NCBI GenBank assembly: GCA_017694215.1
Contig: JADIND010000202.1
Location: forward strand, 1-26,083
Reading direction: 5' to 3'
Source of the DNA: Candidatus Scatousia excrementipullorum
Lineage (GTDB): Bacteria; Cyanobacteriota; Vampirovibrionia; Gastranaerophilales; Gastranaerophilaceae
Length of the DNA stretch: 26,083 bases
A program made the position numbers and the translations under genes. Positions within the stretch are counted from its first letter, which is position 1, and each line of letters starts with the position of its first letter. Under the pieces are notes generated by a model. The model made no database searches, was not told the DNA's origin, and saw only the letters and a program-made list of their open reading frames with translations. Of this stretch, positions 1 through 7,917 are shown piece by piece.

Positions 1-11
1 ATTCTTAAAAT

Positions 12-42
12 AAAAAGAGCCTTATTTAAAGGCTCTTTTTTT
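12..42 (-). terminator. Terminator of the pilus operon
   Basis: A 10-bp stem pairs AAAAAGAGCC with GGCTCTTTTT around a 9-nt AT loop, and the flanks are A-rich and T-rich. It could work in both directions. It touches the stop codon of the PilO-like gene (41-43), so it ends that minus-strand operon, and possibly also a plus-strand gene left of the window. Confidence 0.8.
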
Positions 43-625
43 ATACTTTTTGTGCATATAACAACACTTTACAATTTATCAGCAGTATTGTTTTATTCTT
101 TTCATAAGGCAGAATCTCGATTTTTGCAATATCAAGGAAATGTTCATGCTTATACAAATCTCTGAGGAAATTTTCGAAATTTTTATAAGTAGCAATCAGC
201 TGCAAATCCAGATGACAAACACTTACCTTTCCACCAACGCCCTTAACAAAGGCATCTTCCGGCGGATTGTAATTATATTCAACAGAACGGGCTTTAATAG
301 CATTAGCTCTTAACATTTCCAGAATTTCATTGAATTGAGCTGCAACAATACTTTCAGCATCAAGTCCTGACTCAATGGGTTTATACATTGCCTTAGAACC
401 GCTTAAATCAACATTTGTAGCCTGCATTAATGAAGCTTTAATGGCATCATATTTCTGTTCCATGGTTGCCTGTTTTTCAAGAGCGGCTTTGTAATCCGCA
501 GACAAACTGCTTATTGTTGAAGCTTTCGGATATATAAACATAACAATTAAATATATTGAGCTGACAACTGTCAGTATCAGAAGTAATATTACATTTTGAA
601 ATAATTTTAGTTTTTCTTTATCCAT
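41..625 (-). CDS. pilO: PilO-like type IV pilus inner-membrane alignment protein
   Basis: This 194-aa protein has a short cytoplasmic N-terminus, one transmembrane helix at about residues 11-32, a coiled-coil stretch (about 40-65) and a periplasmic alpha/beta domain. That is the PilO/GspM-like architecture. PilO pairs with PilN in the inner membrane and links the cytoplasmic PilM ring to the secretin in type IV pili or type II secretion. The call rests on architecture and on position: it lies 18 nt downstream of the PilM-PilN fusion, with an AAGGAA ribosome site. No sequence motif is diagnostic, because PilO proteins diverge strongly. The operon ends here at a hairpin. A pilP or pilQ gene is not visible in the window. 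Confidence 0.72.
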   Translation of the reverse strand: MDKEKLKLFQNVILLLILTVVSSIYLIVMFIYPKASTISSLSADYKAALEKQATMEQKYDAIKASLMQATNVDLSGSKAMYKPIESGLDAESIVAAQFNEILEMLRANAIKARSVEYNYNPPEDAFVKGVGGKVSVCHLDLQLIATYKNFENFLRDLYKHEHFLDIAKIEILPYEKNKTILLINCKVLLYAQKV

Positions 626-643
626 ATATATATTTCCTTATTC

Positions 644-2344
644 TTAATTTACCTGTACGGGTTTGTCACTCAACAATTTATTATTCGGAGCTTTGCCGCC
701 ATTTTTAGCATTACTTGCAGCATTTTCATTTTCTCCATTTTCAGATGTAATTCCGAGTAAAGATTTCAACTGATTTTCTTCCATATTAGTGATTTCAAAT
801 TCATAATTTGAAGACGAATCATTTGAAATAACATCATCAACCGAACTTGATTGCATCTGTAATTTATACAATCTGAGTTTTGTATTAATCAGAGAATCTT
901 TCATATTTTTAAAGAAAGTATAGACATCTTCAACATTAGTGGCAGCACCTTTGACATCAATCAATCCGTCATCTGTTGTCATAAAGTAAGTAAGCCATAC
1001 CGTATCCGGAATTGAAGTACCTATAGCTGTATAATTCATTAATTTAGCTCTGTTATTTTTCAAAACATAATCAACCTGTTTTGCCATATCAAAAGACCCG
1101 GTCGCACTCTGTTCACCTTCAGCAGTCTGGAGTTGAGTCTCAAGTTCTTTAACTTTACCCTCAACTTCTGAAAGCTGGCTTTGCTTAGCAGATTCCATAC
1201 CTGGCAACACACCGAAAGCCAGAGCACTAAGCAAACCGGCACAGATAACAAGCACACCAAAAGCCAGCTGTGTAGCCTTTGTCGGAGATAAATCAATAGT
1301 TTGATCGCCGAACTGTAATGATACCGGCTCATCAGCAACAGCAACTTTTGCGGTATCTTTCATGAAATCAAAATGTAAAGGATAATTTGAAATCAAAGAT
1401 AAAGCACAGCCAACAGCCTGCAAAGAAATTTTCATAACATTGTCAGGCAAAACTTCCAAACTTACAGGCATAACTTCCTGTTTTTTAAACGTATTATTTT
1501 CTAAAAAGTCAACGGTACCTGCATTTTGGATTTTCTTAGATAAGAGCTCTGCACTGACCATATCCGTTTCTGAAATAATATACAAATAATTTGCAGGATA
1601 ACTCATAAGAGTAATTTGTGCAGAAGCGTTAATTGCATTATAAATATCATCACCCTCAAAAGTTTTAATAGCAAGAGGTTCTTCATAATAATCAACAATA
1701 GTTTTTCCAACCATAGAGATTAATGAATAACCTGTAGAACTTACTATCATAAGATTCCATGTAATATTATCTTTCATTTGAGCGGAGGTATATCCGATAT
1801 AATCCAGAGCTCTCAGATAAGACACAACAGAGATTTCAACGCTTGTAAGAGTTGAACCTAAAGCACCAAGTGCAGCCGCAATATTTTCGATAACAGGTTT
1901 CTGCATAGCTGCATACAAAATTTTGCGTGTATCTCCGCCGTTGCTGCCGGTATTTACGTCAGTCCATGCAACAACAGGCTCAAGACGTCTGAAAATATAT
2001 GACTGTTCAACTTCTGAAGTAACACTGACTTCAATAGAATTTTCAGCCATAATCAACGGAAGATTCATTGTACCGAGAGCACATACCGGCAAGTTAACTA
2101 TAACGTTACATCTCGGATTAACGCCGACTTCCATATACATTTCTTCAACCGCACTTTTTAAAGCTTCATAATCAGCTATATCTTTGGTTGTTTCATTATA
2201 TGCGAGTTCTCTTACCGCATATGCTTTTACCTGTCTTGACTGAGGATCAATAAGACATAATTCCAAACCTACACCCGGAGTCACTGACAAATATACAGTA
2301 TCCTTGTGTCCGGATCCCATAAAACTACTTAATAAATTTCCCAT
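644..2344 (-). CDS. PilM-PilN fusion protein of the type IV pilus alignment complex
   Basis: This is a 566-aa two-part protein. Residues 1 to about 335 look like a PilM/actin-like ATPase fold with no membrane segment. Residues 359-380 form one strong transmembrane helix. Residues 383-412 are a coiled coil, and about 440-500 match a PilN periplasmic domain (IPDTVWLTYF, then a G-x-A-x-N segment and VYTFFKNMKD). The tail from about 530 is low-complexity Asn/Gly/Lys. PilM and PilN are normally separate, and PilM binds a short cytoplasmic peptide at the N-terminus of PilN; here they would be covalently joined. The usual PilM phosphate loops (D-x-G-x-x near the N-terminus and a second D-x-G) are not apparent: residues 19-33 and 200-214 lack the Asp. 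Nucleotide binding may therefore be lost. PilO follows in the same operon. The fold assignment of the N-terminal half is inference. Confidence 0.75.
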   Translation of the reverse strand: MGNLLSSFMGSGHKDTVYLSVTPGVGLELCLIDPQSRQVKAYAVRELAYNETTKDIADYEALKSAVEEMYMEVGVNPRCNVIVNLPVCALGTMNLPLIMAENSIEVSVTSEVEQSYIFRRLEPVVAWTDVNTGSNGGDTRKILYAAMQKPVIENIAAALGALGSTLTSVEISVVSYLRALDYIGYTSAQMKDNITWNLMIVSSTGYSLISMVGKTIVDYYEEPLAIKTFEGDDIYNAINASAQITLMSYPANYLYIISETDMVSAELLSKKIQNAGTVDFLENNTFKKQEVMPVSLEVLPDNVMKISLQAVGCALSLISNYPLHFDFMKDTAKVAVADEPVSLQFGDQTIDLSPTKATQLAFGVLVICAGLLSALAFGVLPGMESAKQSQLSEVEGKVKELETQLQTAEGEQSATGSFDMAKQVDYVLKNNRAKLMNYTAIGTSIPDTVWLTYFMTTDDGLIDVKGAATNVEDVYTFFKNMKDSLINTKLRLYKLQMQSSSVDDVISNDSSSNYEFEITNMEENQLKSLLGITSENGENENAASNAKNGGKAPNNKLLSDKPVQVN

Positions 2345-2365
2345 ATCTTTTTAATTTCTCTTCTA

Positions 2366-2396
2366 TTGTAACCAATTCCTATTTTTATTATACAAT
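2366..2396. promoter_or_regulatory. Possible divergent promoters for pil operon and nadA
   Basis: The 113-bp gap between two divergent genes holds a perfect minus-strand TATAAT (2392 to 2387) with only a weak -35. On the plus strand TTGTAA (2366-2371) lies 17 bp before TATACA (2389-2394). The two would overlap. Neither has both boxes strong. Confidence 0.3.
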
Positions 2397-2457
2397 ATAT
2401 TTTATAGACGAAACATTTTTAACAAAAATTTACAATAAATGGAGGAGAAGCCCGCCG

Positions 2458-3390
2458 ATGAATTCAAAAATTATTGAAGAAATAAATAATCTTAAAAAGA
2501 AGAAAAATGCCGTTATACTTGCACATTGCTATCAGAATATCGAAATTGACGAAGTCGCGGATTTTGTCGGGGATTCTTTATATTTAAGCCAAATGGCGGC
2601 AAAAACAGAGGCTGATATTATAATTTTTGCAGGAGTATATTTTATGGCACAAACTGCAAAAATACTCAATCCGTCGAAAAAAGTTATCCTGCCGAACAAA
2701 AATGCAGGATGCGATATGGCTGATATGATTAATTTGAATCAATTAAGAGAGTTCAAAAGCAAACATCCTGACATTCCGGTTGTATGTTATATAAATTCAA
2801 CAGCAGAAGTTAAATCAGAGTGCGACATCTGCTGTACAAGTTCAAACGCGGTAGAGATAGTAAAAAGCCTGAACGCACCGGAAGTTCTGTTTATACCTGA
2901 CAAAAACCTCGGAAGATGGGTTGAAAAAGAACTCGGTAACGTAAAGGTTGTAACATATGACGGCTGCTGCCCTATACATAATGATTTTAAGATTAAAGAC
3001 CTTCTTGCAACAAAAAGGGAGTACCCTGCCGCAACAGTTCTGGCACATCCCGAGTGCAGAGAAGAATTTCTTTCCGGTGCAGATTTTGTGGGGAGCACCA
3101 CAGGCATTATGAATTATGTTAAAAACAGCAGCAAAAAAGAATTCATCATAGCTACCGAAAAAGGCGTAACGGAAAGATTAAAAAGAGATTATCCACACAA
3201 ACAGTTCCACAGCATTTGCAACAAACCGGTAGTTTGCCCGAGTATGAAGCTCAATTCTCTTGAGGATATCTATAATTCATTAAAAAATGAAACAACCGAA
3301 ATCGAAGTAAATAAAGAAATTTCAGATAAAGCTAAAAAATGCATAAACCGCATGCTGGAGGTATCAAAAAAATGTCCGACGAAAGCATAA
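2458..3390 (+). CDS. nadA: Quinolinate synthase NadA
   Basis: A 310-aa [4Fe-4S] enzyme that condenses iminoaspartate with dihydroxyacetone phosphate to give quinolinate in de novo NAD synthesis. The opening matches the family (AVILAHCYQN at 18-27, then VADFVGDSLYLS). The three cluster cysteines are C85 (in KNAGCDMADM), C171 (GCCPIH) and C259 (VVCPSMK). Length is normal for the short NadA class. The start is preceded by GGAGGAG 10 nt upstream. Its last 19 nt overlap rlmB. The usual partners nadB and nadC are not in the window, so the iminoaspartate source is elsewhere. Confidence 0.96.
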   Translation: MNSKIIEEINNLKKKKNAVILAHCYQNIEIDEVADFVGDSLYLSQMAAKTEADIIIFAGVYFMAQTAKILNPSKKVILPNKNAGCDMADMINLNQLREFKSKHPDIPVVCYINSTAEVKSECDICCTSSNAVEIVKSLNAPEVLFIPDKNLGRWVEKELGNVKVVTYDGCCPIHNDFKIKDLLATKREYPAATVLAHPECREEFLSGADFVGSTTGIMNYVKNSSKKEFIIATEKGVTERLKRDYPHKQFHSICNKPVVCPSMKLNSLEDIYNSLKNETTEIEVNKEISDKAKKCINRMLEVSKKCPTKA

Positions 3391-4121
3391 TATACGGAAA
3401 AAATGCCGTAACAGAGGCACTTTTATCCGGAACCAGAGAAATTAACAAGATTCTTATTTCAAAAAATATCCATAGTGATACGAAACTGAATAAAATAAAA
3501 GAACTTGCACAGTCAAAAGGGATAATTTTTCAATTTGTGGCAAAGGAAAAATTTGCCCGGTATGCACAGTACAATCATCAAGGTGTTATTGCACAAATTT
3601 CACCGATAAAGTACACTGATTTTGATGACTTCCTGTCACAGCATCATGAAAATGCATCAATAGCAATACTTGACGGCATTGAAGATTCCCACAATCTCGG
3701 AGCTATAATCAGAACCTGTGTCTGTGCCGGAGTAAAAGCGGTAATAATTCCTTCAAGGAGAAATGTACAGGTAAACTCAATAGTTGAAAAAACCAGTGCC
3801 GGTGCAATAAACCATATACAGATAATCAAAGAAAACAGCCTGATAAACGTAGTCAACAGGCTAAAAGAAAACAACTGGTGGATAATTGCGGCAGACGCAT
3901 CAGCAAAAGATAATTGTTATGAAGTTAATTACAATGATATGAACTTTGCACTTATCATGGGGGCGGAACACGCAGGGGTTTCAAAATCATTATTAAAGGC
4001 ATCTGATTTTATTGTAAAGATTCCTATGGAAAACGATTTTAATTCATTAAATGTTTCTAACGCTTTTGCCGTTATAATATTTGAAGCTTTACGCCAAAAG
4101 TTAAGCAAAGTTAAAAAATAG
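3372..4121 (+). CDS. rlmB: 23S rRNA 2'-O-ribose methyltransferase, RlmB/TrmH (SpoU) family
   Basis: A 249-aa SPOUT-class methyltransferase that probably methylates a guanosine in 23S rRNA (G2251 in E. coli), using S-adenosylmethionine. An N-terminal substrate-binding domain (YGKNAVTEALLSG) is followed by the SpoU core: motif 1 with N-L-G-A-I-I-R-T, motif 2 with MGAEHAGVS, and motif 3 with SLNVSNAFAVIIFEAL, which forms the trefoil-knot cofactor site. I chose the ATG at 3372 because GGAGG lies 10 nt upstream, inside the nadA end; a start at 3339 would add 11 residues buried in nadA with no ribosome site. The overlap with nadA implies translational coupling. TrmH on tRNA is the alternative substrate assignment. 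Confidence 0.88.
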   Translation: MSDESIIYGKNAVTEALLSGTREINKILISKNIHSDTKLNKIKELAQSKGIIFQFVAKEKFARYAQYNHQGVIAQISPIKYTDFDDFLSQHHENASIAILDGIEDSHNLGAIIRTCVCAGVKAVIIPSRRNVQVNSIVEKTSAGAINHIQIIKENSLINVVNRLKENNWWIIAADASAKDNCYEVNYNDMNFALIMGAEHAGVSKSLLKASDFIVKIPMENDFNSLNVSNAFAVIIFEALRQKLSKVKK

Positions 4122-4142
4122 TATTATTGCTGATTAATAGTA

Positions 4143-4148
4143 TATAAT
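4143..4148 (+). promoter_or_regulatory. Possible -10 box for the sigma factor gene
   Basis: TATAAT lies 21 bp before the sigma start codon, in the 48-bp gap after rlmB. No convincing -35 is seen at 16-18 bp, so the gene may instead be read through from nadA-rlmB. There is no hairpin in the gap. Confidence 0.3.
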
Positions 4149-4169
4149 GTATTATCGGAGAGCATTAAC

Positions 4170-5174
4170 ATGAAAAAAGAATTAGAAAAACTAGACTTAT
4201 TACAGGACGAAATTTCCGAAGAAGGAGTTGATTTCAGCAGTTTACAGCAGGATGTTGAAGACGATGATAATGTTCTGGAATCCGTTGAAGATCCTAAAGT
4301 ACAGGAGAGTTTATCCTCTGTAAGTTCTGATGACAGTGTTAAAATTTATTTGCAGCAAATAGGGAAAATTCCGCTTCTTTCCCCTGAACAAGAACTTGAC
4401 CTTGCAAAACAAATATATGAAAACCAGAGTACGTTTGCAAAAAATCTTCTGGTTAATGCGAATTTACGGCTTGTAGTAAGCATTGCTAAAAAATATATAG
4501 GAAGAGGCCTTTCTTTTCTTGATTTAATACAGGAAGGGAATCTTGGCTTGATGAAAGCTGCAGGACGTTTTGACTATACCAAAGGCTACAAATTTTCCAC
4601 ATATGCAACATGGTGGATTCAACAATCAATAACAAGAGCAATCGCGGATAAAGCTCGAATAATCCGTCTTCCGATTCATATGATTGAATCACTGGGAAAA
4701 ATCAGAAGAACAACGCTTGATTTAACAACAGAACTCGGACACACACCATCAAAGCAGGAAATTGCCTACCGTTTGGGGATTACAGTCAGCAAACTGAATT
4801 CCATTATCAAATCAGCACAGTCCACAATCAGCATGGAAACTCCGGCAAATTCATCGGAAGATTCTTCTAAAATTGCGGATTTTATCGTTGATGAATCGAC
4901 AATTACTCCGGACAGCAGGGTTACGCAGGAAAATCTGTTCCATGATATAAGAAAAATGCTAAACCAGCTAAGCCAGAAAGAACGGGATGTCTTAATTCTC
5001 AGATACGGACTGGATAACAGCGGAACAAAGAAAACTCTTGATGAAATAGGCTCGCAATACGGTGTATCAAGAGAAAGAATCCGCCAGATTGAAAACCGTG
5101 CCATTGCAAAACTTAAAAAACTTTGTAAAAATAAAAAATTATCCGTAGGGTTAAAAAATTATTTCGGAGAATAA
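4170..5174 (+). CDS. RNA polymerase sigma70 factor, group 1 or 2 (RpoD/SigA-like)
   Basis: This 334-aa protein recognises -35/-10 promoters as part of RNA polymerase. Regions in order: acidic N-terminus (1-50), region 1.2 (54-85, DDSVKIYLQQIGKIPLL), region 2 (86-158, with NANLRLVVSIAKKYIGRG, DLIQEGNLGLMKA and YKFSTYATWWIQQSI), region 3 (160-240, starting ARIIRLPIHM), and region 4 with its helix-turn-helix (287-312, TLDEIGSQYGVSRERIRQIE). There is little or no room for a full region 1.1, so it is shorter than most primary sigmas and similar in size to cyanobacterial group 2 sigmas. Whether it is the main housekeeping factor or an alternative close relative cannot be decided here. GGAG sits 9 nt before the start. 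Confidence 0.93.
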   Translation: MKKELEKLDLLQDEISEEGVDFSSLQQDVEDDDNVLESVEDPKVQESLSSVSSDDSVKIYLQQIGKIPLLSPEQELDLAKQIYENQSTFAKNLLVNANLRLVVSIAKKYIGRGLSFLDLIQEGNLGLMKAAGRFDYTKGYKFSTYATWWIQQSITRAIADKARIIRLPIHMIESLGKIRRTTLDLTTELGHTPSKQEIAYRLGITVSKLNSIIKSAQSTISMETPANSSEDSSKIADFIVDESTITPDSRVTQENLFHDIRKMLNQLSQKERDVLILRYGLDNSGTKKTLDEIGSQYGVSRERIRQIENRAIAKLKKLCKNKKLSVGLKNYFGE

Positions 5175-5210
5175 CTCTCTTTGAGAACAACCGATTAGAC
5201 TAATCTTTCA

Positions 5211-5241
5211 AAAAAAACGCGGGGCAATCCCCCGCGTTTTT
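5211..5241. terminator. Bidirectional terminator between sigma factor and convergent gene
   Basis: ACGCGGGG pairs with CCCCGCGT around a 5-nt loop, with an A run before and a T run after. It is placed between two converging genes (stops at 5174 and 5247) and can serve both. Confidence 0.9.
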
Positions 5242-5246
5242 AAAAT

Positions 5247-6452
5247 TTACATTGCATAACTGACCTGGATTCCGAGGGAACGTAAATACGCTATCGCTTC
5301 CTGTTCACTCTGACACTGATTTACTGCCTCTTTTTCTGCATCACTCAACGGACGGGAGGTTCCTTCGCACTTGGATATTAAATCCTGTTTTATATCATCC
5401 AACGTTACAGTATGTCCAGGTACTGTTTGAACTGGTTGTTTGTTCAGCCATATTTGAGGAGGATTTTCTTTAGAGTCATCTGTTCTAACAGCATCTCCAT
5501 CTCCAGGAGCAGTCTCATATGGGCCTTCATCTCCGGTATAATCTCCCGGGGCTGTTTCATATTCCGGCGGCTTATTATCATTTTTTCCGACCTGAAGTCC
5601 GACTCCGTAGTTGTCCTGATCCGAGTATTGTACAAGTTCGGGACGACCATCTTCCGTCCATTGCAACGTATATTGGTTATCTGTTGTTATCGGATTTCCG
5701 TTCATTGATATACATTTGTAAACCGGCTGACCTTTGTCATTCACACCTGCTTTTCTGTATAAATACTCATGGTCGCTTCCTGACGAATTATCTGTTATTG
5801 TAAATGCATCCGGATTCTTCTCAAACAAATCACTTATACCTCCAATTTTTCCTTGGATATTCTGTGTTTTGCCGCTGGAGTCACGACAAATTATTTCATT
5901 ATCTGTATTCTTGAAAAAATCGTACCATTCACCTTCGACTATTTCTCCAGGTAATGAAGGTAAGTGGCCTTTATGGCCTTGCTCGATCCATTTATTATAT
6001 AATTCTTCATTCACCTCTTCTATGGTTAAGGCATCACTTAACTCTACCGGAGAATGCAAACCGCCGGCAGATTGCGGAGCGTTCGCTGCAGGGTTATTTT
6101 TAGCTGCTACACGTTCTGCTGTCGGTGCAGGGCTAGGCGTTTCCTCGGCTGACGGAGCTTCTTCTGAGGCTCCTCGTTCCTCAACAGCTGCCGGCTGTTC
6201 CGGTGCAGAACTTAACAGTTGGACAGGCTCATGTTCTTCTGTAGTAACTTCGTCCTGCCCATGCTCTATAGATAACCCTTTCATTGCTAATGTATTCCAG
6301 TCAGTTAGCTGCGGTGCCTGAAACCAGTTTGCAAATATCGGGATGTTACCTGTATATAGCCCGCTGTTTTGTTGCTGAGCCCCTGGCAATCTCCCTTTTT
6401 GCCCGGAGAATCTTAACAGAGAATCTCCCAAATTAGTAAAAAAGTCTGTCAT
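5247..6452 (-). CDS. Unrecognised protein with N-terminal FSG motif and Ala/Pro/Glu-rich linker
   Basis: I do not recognise this 401-aa protein. The N-terminus has no signal peptide but carries F15-S-G-Q, a motif also seen near the start of two other proteins in this window. Residues 68-130 are an Ala/Pro/Glu/Ser linker. Residues 140-275 look globular (IEEVNEELYNKWIEQG, EGEWYDFF, Tyr/Trp-rich strands). A seven-residue unit YETAPGD occurs twice (298-304, 312-318) in an acidic linker. A C-terminal 45-residue helical segment contains two Cys (C362, C380). The start has AAGGA at good spacing. It is a single gene with its own terminator, and a short tandem repeat lies about 90 bp upstream. The protein is acidic and modular; a surface or secreted role is possible but unproven. 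Confidence 0.8.
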   Translation of the reverse strand: MTDFFTNLGDSLLRFSGQKGRLPGAQQQNSGLYTGNIPIFANWFQAPQLTDWNTLAMKGLSIEHGQDEVTTEEHEPVQLLSSAPEQPAAVEERGASEEAPSAEETPSPAPTAERVAAKNNPAANAPQSAGGLHSPVELSDALTIEEVNEELYNKWIEQGHKGHLPSLPGEIVEGEWYDFFKNTDNEIICRDSSGKTQNIQGKIGGISDLFEKNPDAFTITDNSSGSDHEYLYRKAGVNDKGQPVYKCISMNGNPITTDNQYTLQWTEDGRPELVQYSDQDNYGVGLQVGKNDNKPPEYETAPGDYTGDEGPYETAPGDGDAVRTDDSKENPPQIWLNKQPVQTVPGHTVTLDDIKQDLISKCEGTSRPLSDAEKEAVNQCQSEQEAIAYLRSLGIQVSYAM

Positions 6453-6473
6453 ACCATCATCCTTTCTTGTTTA

Positions 6474-6510
6474 TATCTACTTTTTATATTATAAATATAT
6501 AAAATAGATA
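6474..6510. repeat. AT-rich interrupted dyad upstream of the 401-aa gene
   Basis: TATCTA and TTTTATAT (2-nt bulge between) are repeated inverted as ATATAAAA and TAGATA across a 7-nt centre. A minus-strand TATAAT (6493 to 6488) lies in the middle. It could be an operator over a -10 box or a leader hairpin; base composition alone makes some AT dyads likely. Confidence 0.4.
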
Positions 6511-6531
6511 CACTTAGATAAATTGCTATGG

Positions 6532-6566
6532 CACCCACCCACCTATCCTATCCTATTCTATCCTAT
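6532..6566. repeat. Two adjacent short tandem repeats: CCCA x2.5 and TATCC x4.6
   Basis: CACCCACCCACC (6532-6543) is followed directly by four five-base units TATCC, TATCC, TATTC, TATCC and a partial unit (6544-6566). It lies about 90-115 bp upstream of the start of the minus-strand 401-aa gene, where copy-number change could alter promoter spacing. The 93 bases from here to the dnaJ terminator hold nothing I recognise. Confidence 0.75.
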
Positions 6567-6660
6567 GAGGCATTATAACAGGGTTTCAGACATTTTAAGC
6601 CTATATTTACATTTCTTAACATTATTTCATTATTGTAATGATTTTATCTAATCTATGTCA

Positions 6661-6689
6661 AAAAAGCGGGCTTTAAAACCCGCTTTTTG
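6661..6689 (-). terminator. Terminator of the dnaJ-like gene
   Basis: GCGGG pairs with CCCGC around an 8-nt loop, flanked by A6 and T5. On the minus strand it lies 3 nt beyond the dnaJ-like stop codon. Confidence 0.85.
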
Positions 6690-6692
6690 AAG

Positions 6693-7745
6693 TTATAAAT
6701 TTTGAATTTGTTTATACAATTCAATTTGTTTTGCTGAAATATCTTTTGGTATAATTATTTTTATTTTTGCGTTAAGATTGCCGAAACCTCCCTCTTTTTT
6801 TGGAAGTCCGAGATTTTTCAATCTCAGCATTTGTCCTGAAGAAGTTTTAGGAGGAATTTTTATACCTATGTTGCCGTGGAGTGTTGAAATTTCTTTCTTT
6901 GTACCGAGAACGGCTTCGGGAGGTGTGATTTCAATTTCTTTTGTCAAATCAGCACCGTCAACATCGTATTCTTTATCGGCAAAATGAATAATTAAGTACA
7001 AATCGCCGGTCTGACCGTAGGTATCAACTTTACCTTCGCCTTTAAGTCTTACTTTCTGACCTTCTTTAACTTCCGGCGGAAGTTTAACTTTTATGGATTT
7101 TGTTACATTAGTAAAACCGGTTCCGCCGCAAGCCGAACAATACCCTCCGTTTGGCGGGCACTGTGTACAGCGGTTCATTTCAGAAAAATTTACGCTTATC
7201 GGTTTTTTATTAAACACGTCTTTTGCCGTTATATTAAGAGTTTTTGTAATATCAAGGTCTTCTTTTTTTGCAGTAGCCTGCCTCTGGCGGGAGCTTCTTC
7301 TTGATGAAGCTGTCTGCTGCGGACCGCCAAAGTCAAATCCTCCAAAATTCATGCCCTGACTTCTTGCACCGCCGCCCATCATCATATCACCGAAAAGTGA
7401 ACTGAAAAAGTCTGAAAAACCTCCAAGATCCTGACCGTTAAAGTTGAAACTTTGATAAGCTCCGCCGTTTCCGCCGCCAAAGTTGAACTGTTCAAATCCC
7501 GGAGGCGGAGTATAGCTTTGTCCGCCCTGCCAGTTTGAACCTAAACTGTCATATCTCTGACGTTTGGCTTTATCGCCAAGGACTTCGTAAGCTTCGTTTA
7601 TATCCTTAAATTTGCTTTCCGCTTCTTTGGTTTTGTTTACGTCCGGGTGATATTTTCGTGCAAGCTTTCTGTAAGCCGATTTGATTTCAGCTTCGCTTGC
7701 ATCTCTTTTTACGCCTAATATTTCATAATAATCTTTGTATTCCAT
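6693..7745 (-). CDS. DnaJ/CbpA-like Hsp40 co-chaperone with a half zinc finger
   Basis: A 350-aa J-domain protein that would stimulate the DnaK ATPase and deliver unfolded clients. The J domain spans 4-68 with HPD at 33-35. A Gly/Phe-rich region follows (74-142), then a basic Ser/Arg/Gln linker (145-160). The two client-binding beta domains are at about 163-350. Between them a canonical DnaJ has four C-x-x-C-x-G-x-G repeats; here there is only one pair of C-x-x-C (C193/C196, C203/C206), so at most one zinc site. This is intermediate between class A (DnaJ) and class B (CbpA). UAGGAG precedes the start. It stands alone between terminators; no dnaK or grpE neighbours, so it is probably a secondary co-chaperone. 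Confidence 0.9.
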   Translation of the reverse strand: MEYKDYYEILGVKRDASEAEIKSAYRKLARKYHPDVNKTKEAESKFKDINEAYEVLGDKAKRQRYDSLGSNWQGGQSYTPPPGFEQFNFGGGNGGAYQSFNFNGQDLGGFSDFFSSLFGDMMMGGGARSQGMNFGGFDFGGPQQTASSRRSSRQRQATAKKEDLDITKTLNITAKDVFNKKPISVNFSEMNRCTQCPPNGGYCSACGGTGFTNVTKSIKVKLPPEVKEGQKVRLKGEGKVDTYGQTGDLYLIIHFADKEYDVDGADLTKEIEITPPEAVLGTKKEISTLHGNIGIKIPPKTSSGQMLRLKNLGLPKKEGGFGNLNAKIKIIIPKDISAKQIELYKQIQNL

Positions 7746-7866
7746 ATATTTATAAATCTCCTATAATAATGATAATATAAAATTTAATAATATACGGAAT
7801 AATTAATTATTTTTTAATGAAGCCGGATGTTTTAAAGTTGTATTCACGAACCTTATATAATATAAT

Positions 7867-7899
7867 AAAAAAATCCCGTCCTTATGGAACGGGATTTTT
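7867..7899 (-). terminator. Terminator of fba
   Basis: AAATCCCGT pairs with ACGGGATTT around a 9-nt loop (with inner CC/GG pairing), between A and T runs. On the minus strand it comes 18 nt after the fba stop codon. Confidence 0.88.
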
Positions 7900-7917
7900 C
7901 GTATTTCAAAAAAGAAA

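Noticed and set aside
3339..3371. Longer RlmB N-terminus
   Set aside because: It would lie wholly inside nadA without a ribosome site, whereas GGAGG supports the ATG at 3372.
5734..6321. 195-aa plus-strand ORF opposite the 401-aa gene
   Set aside because: It is antisense to a better supported gene with a ribosome site and terminator, and its Ser/Cys-rich composition is what the reverse of an Ala/Glu-rich linker gives.
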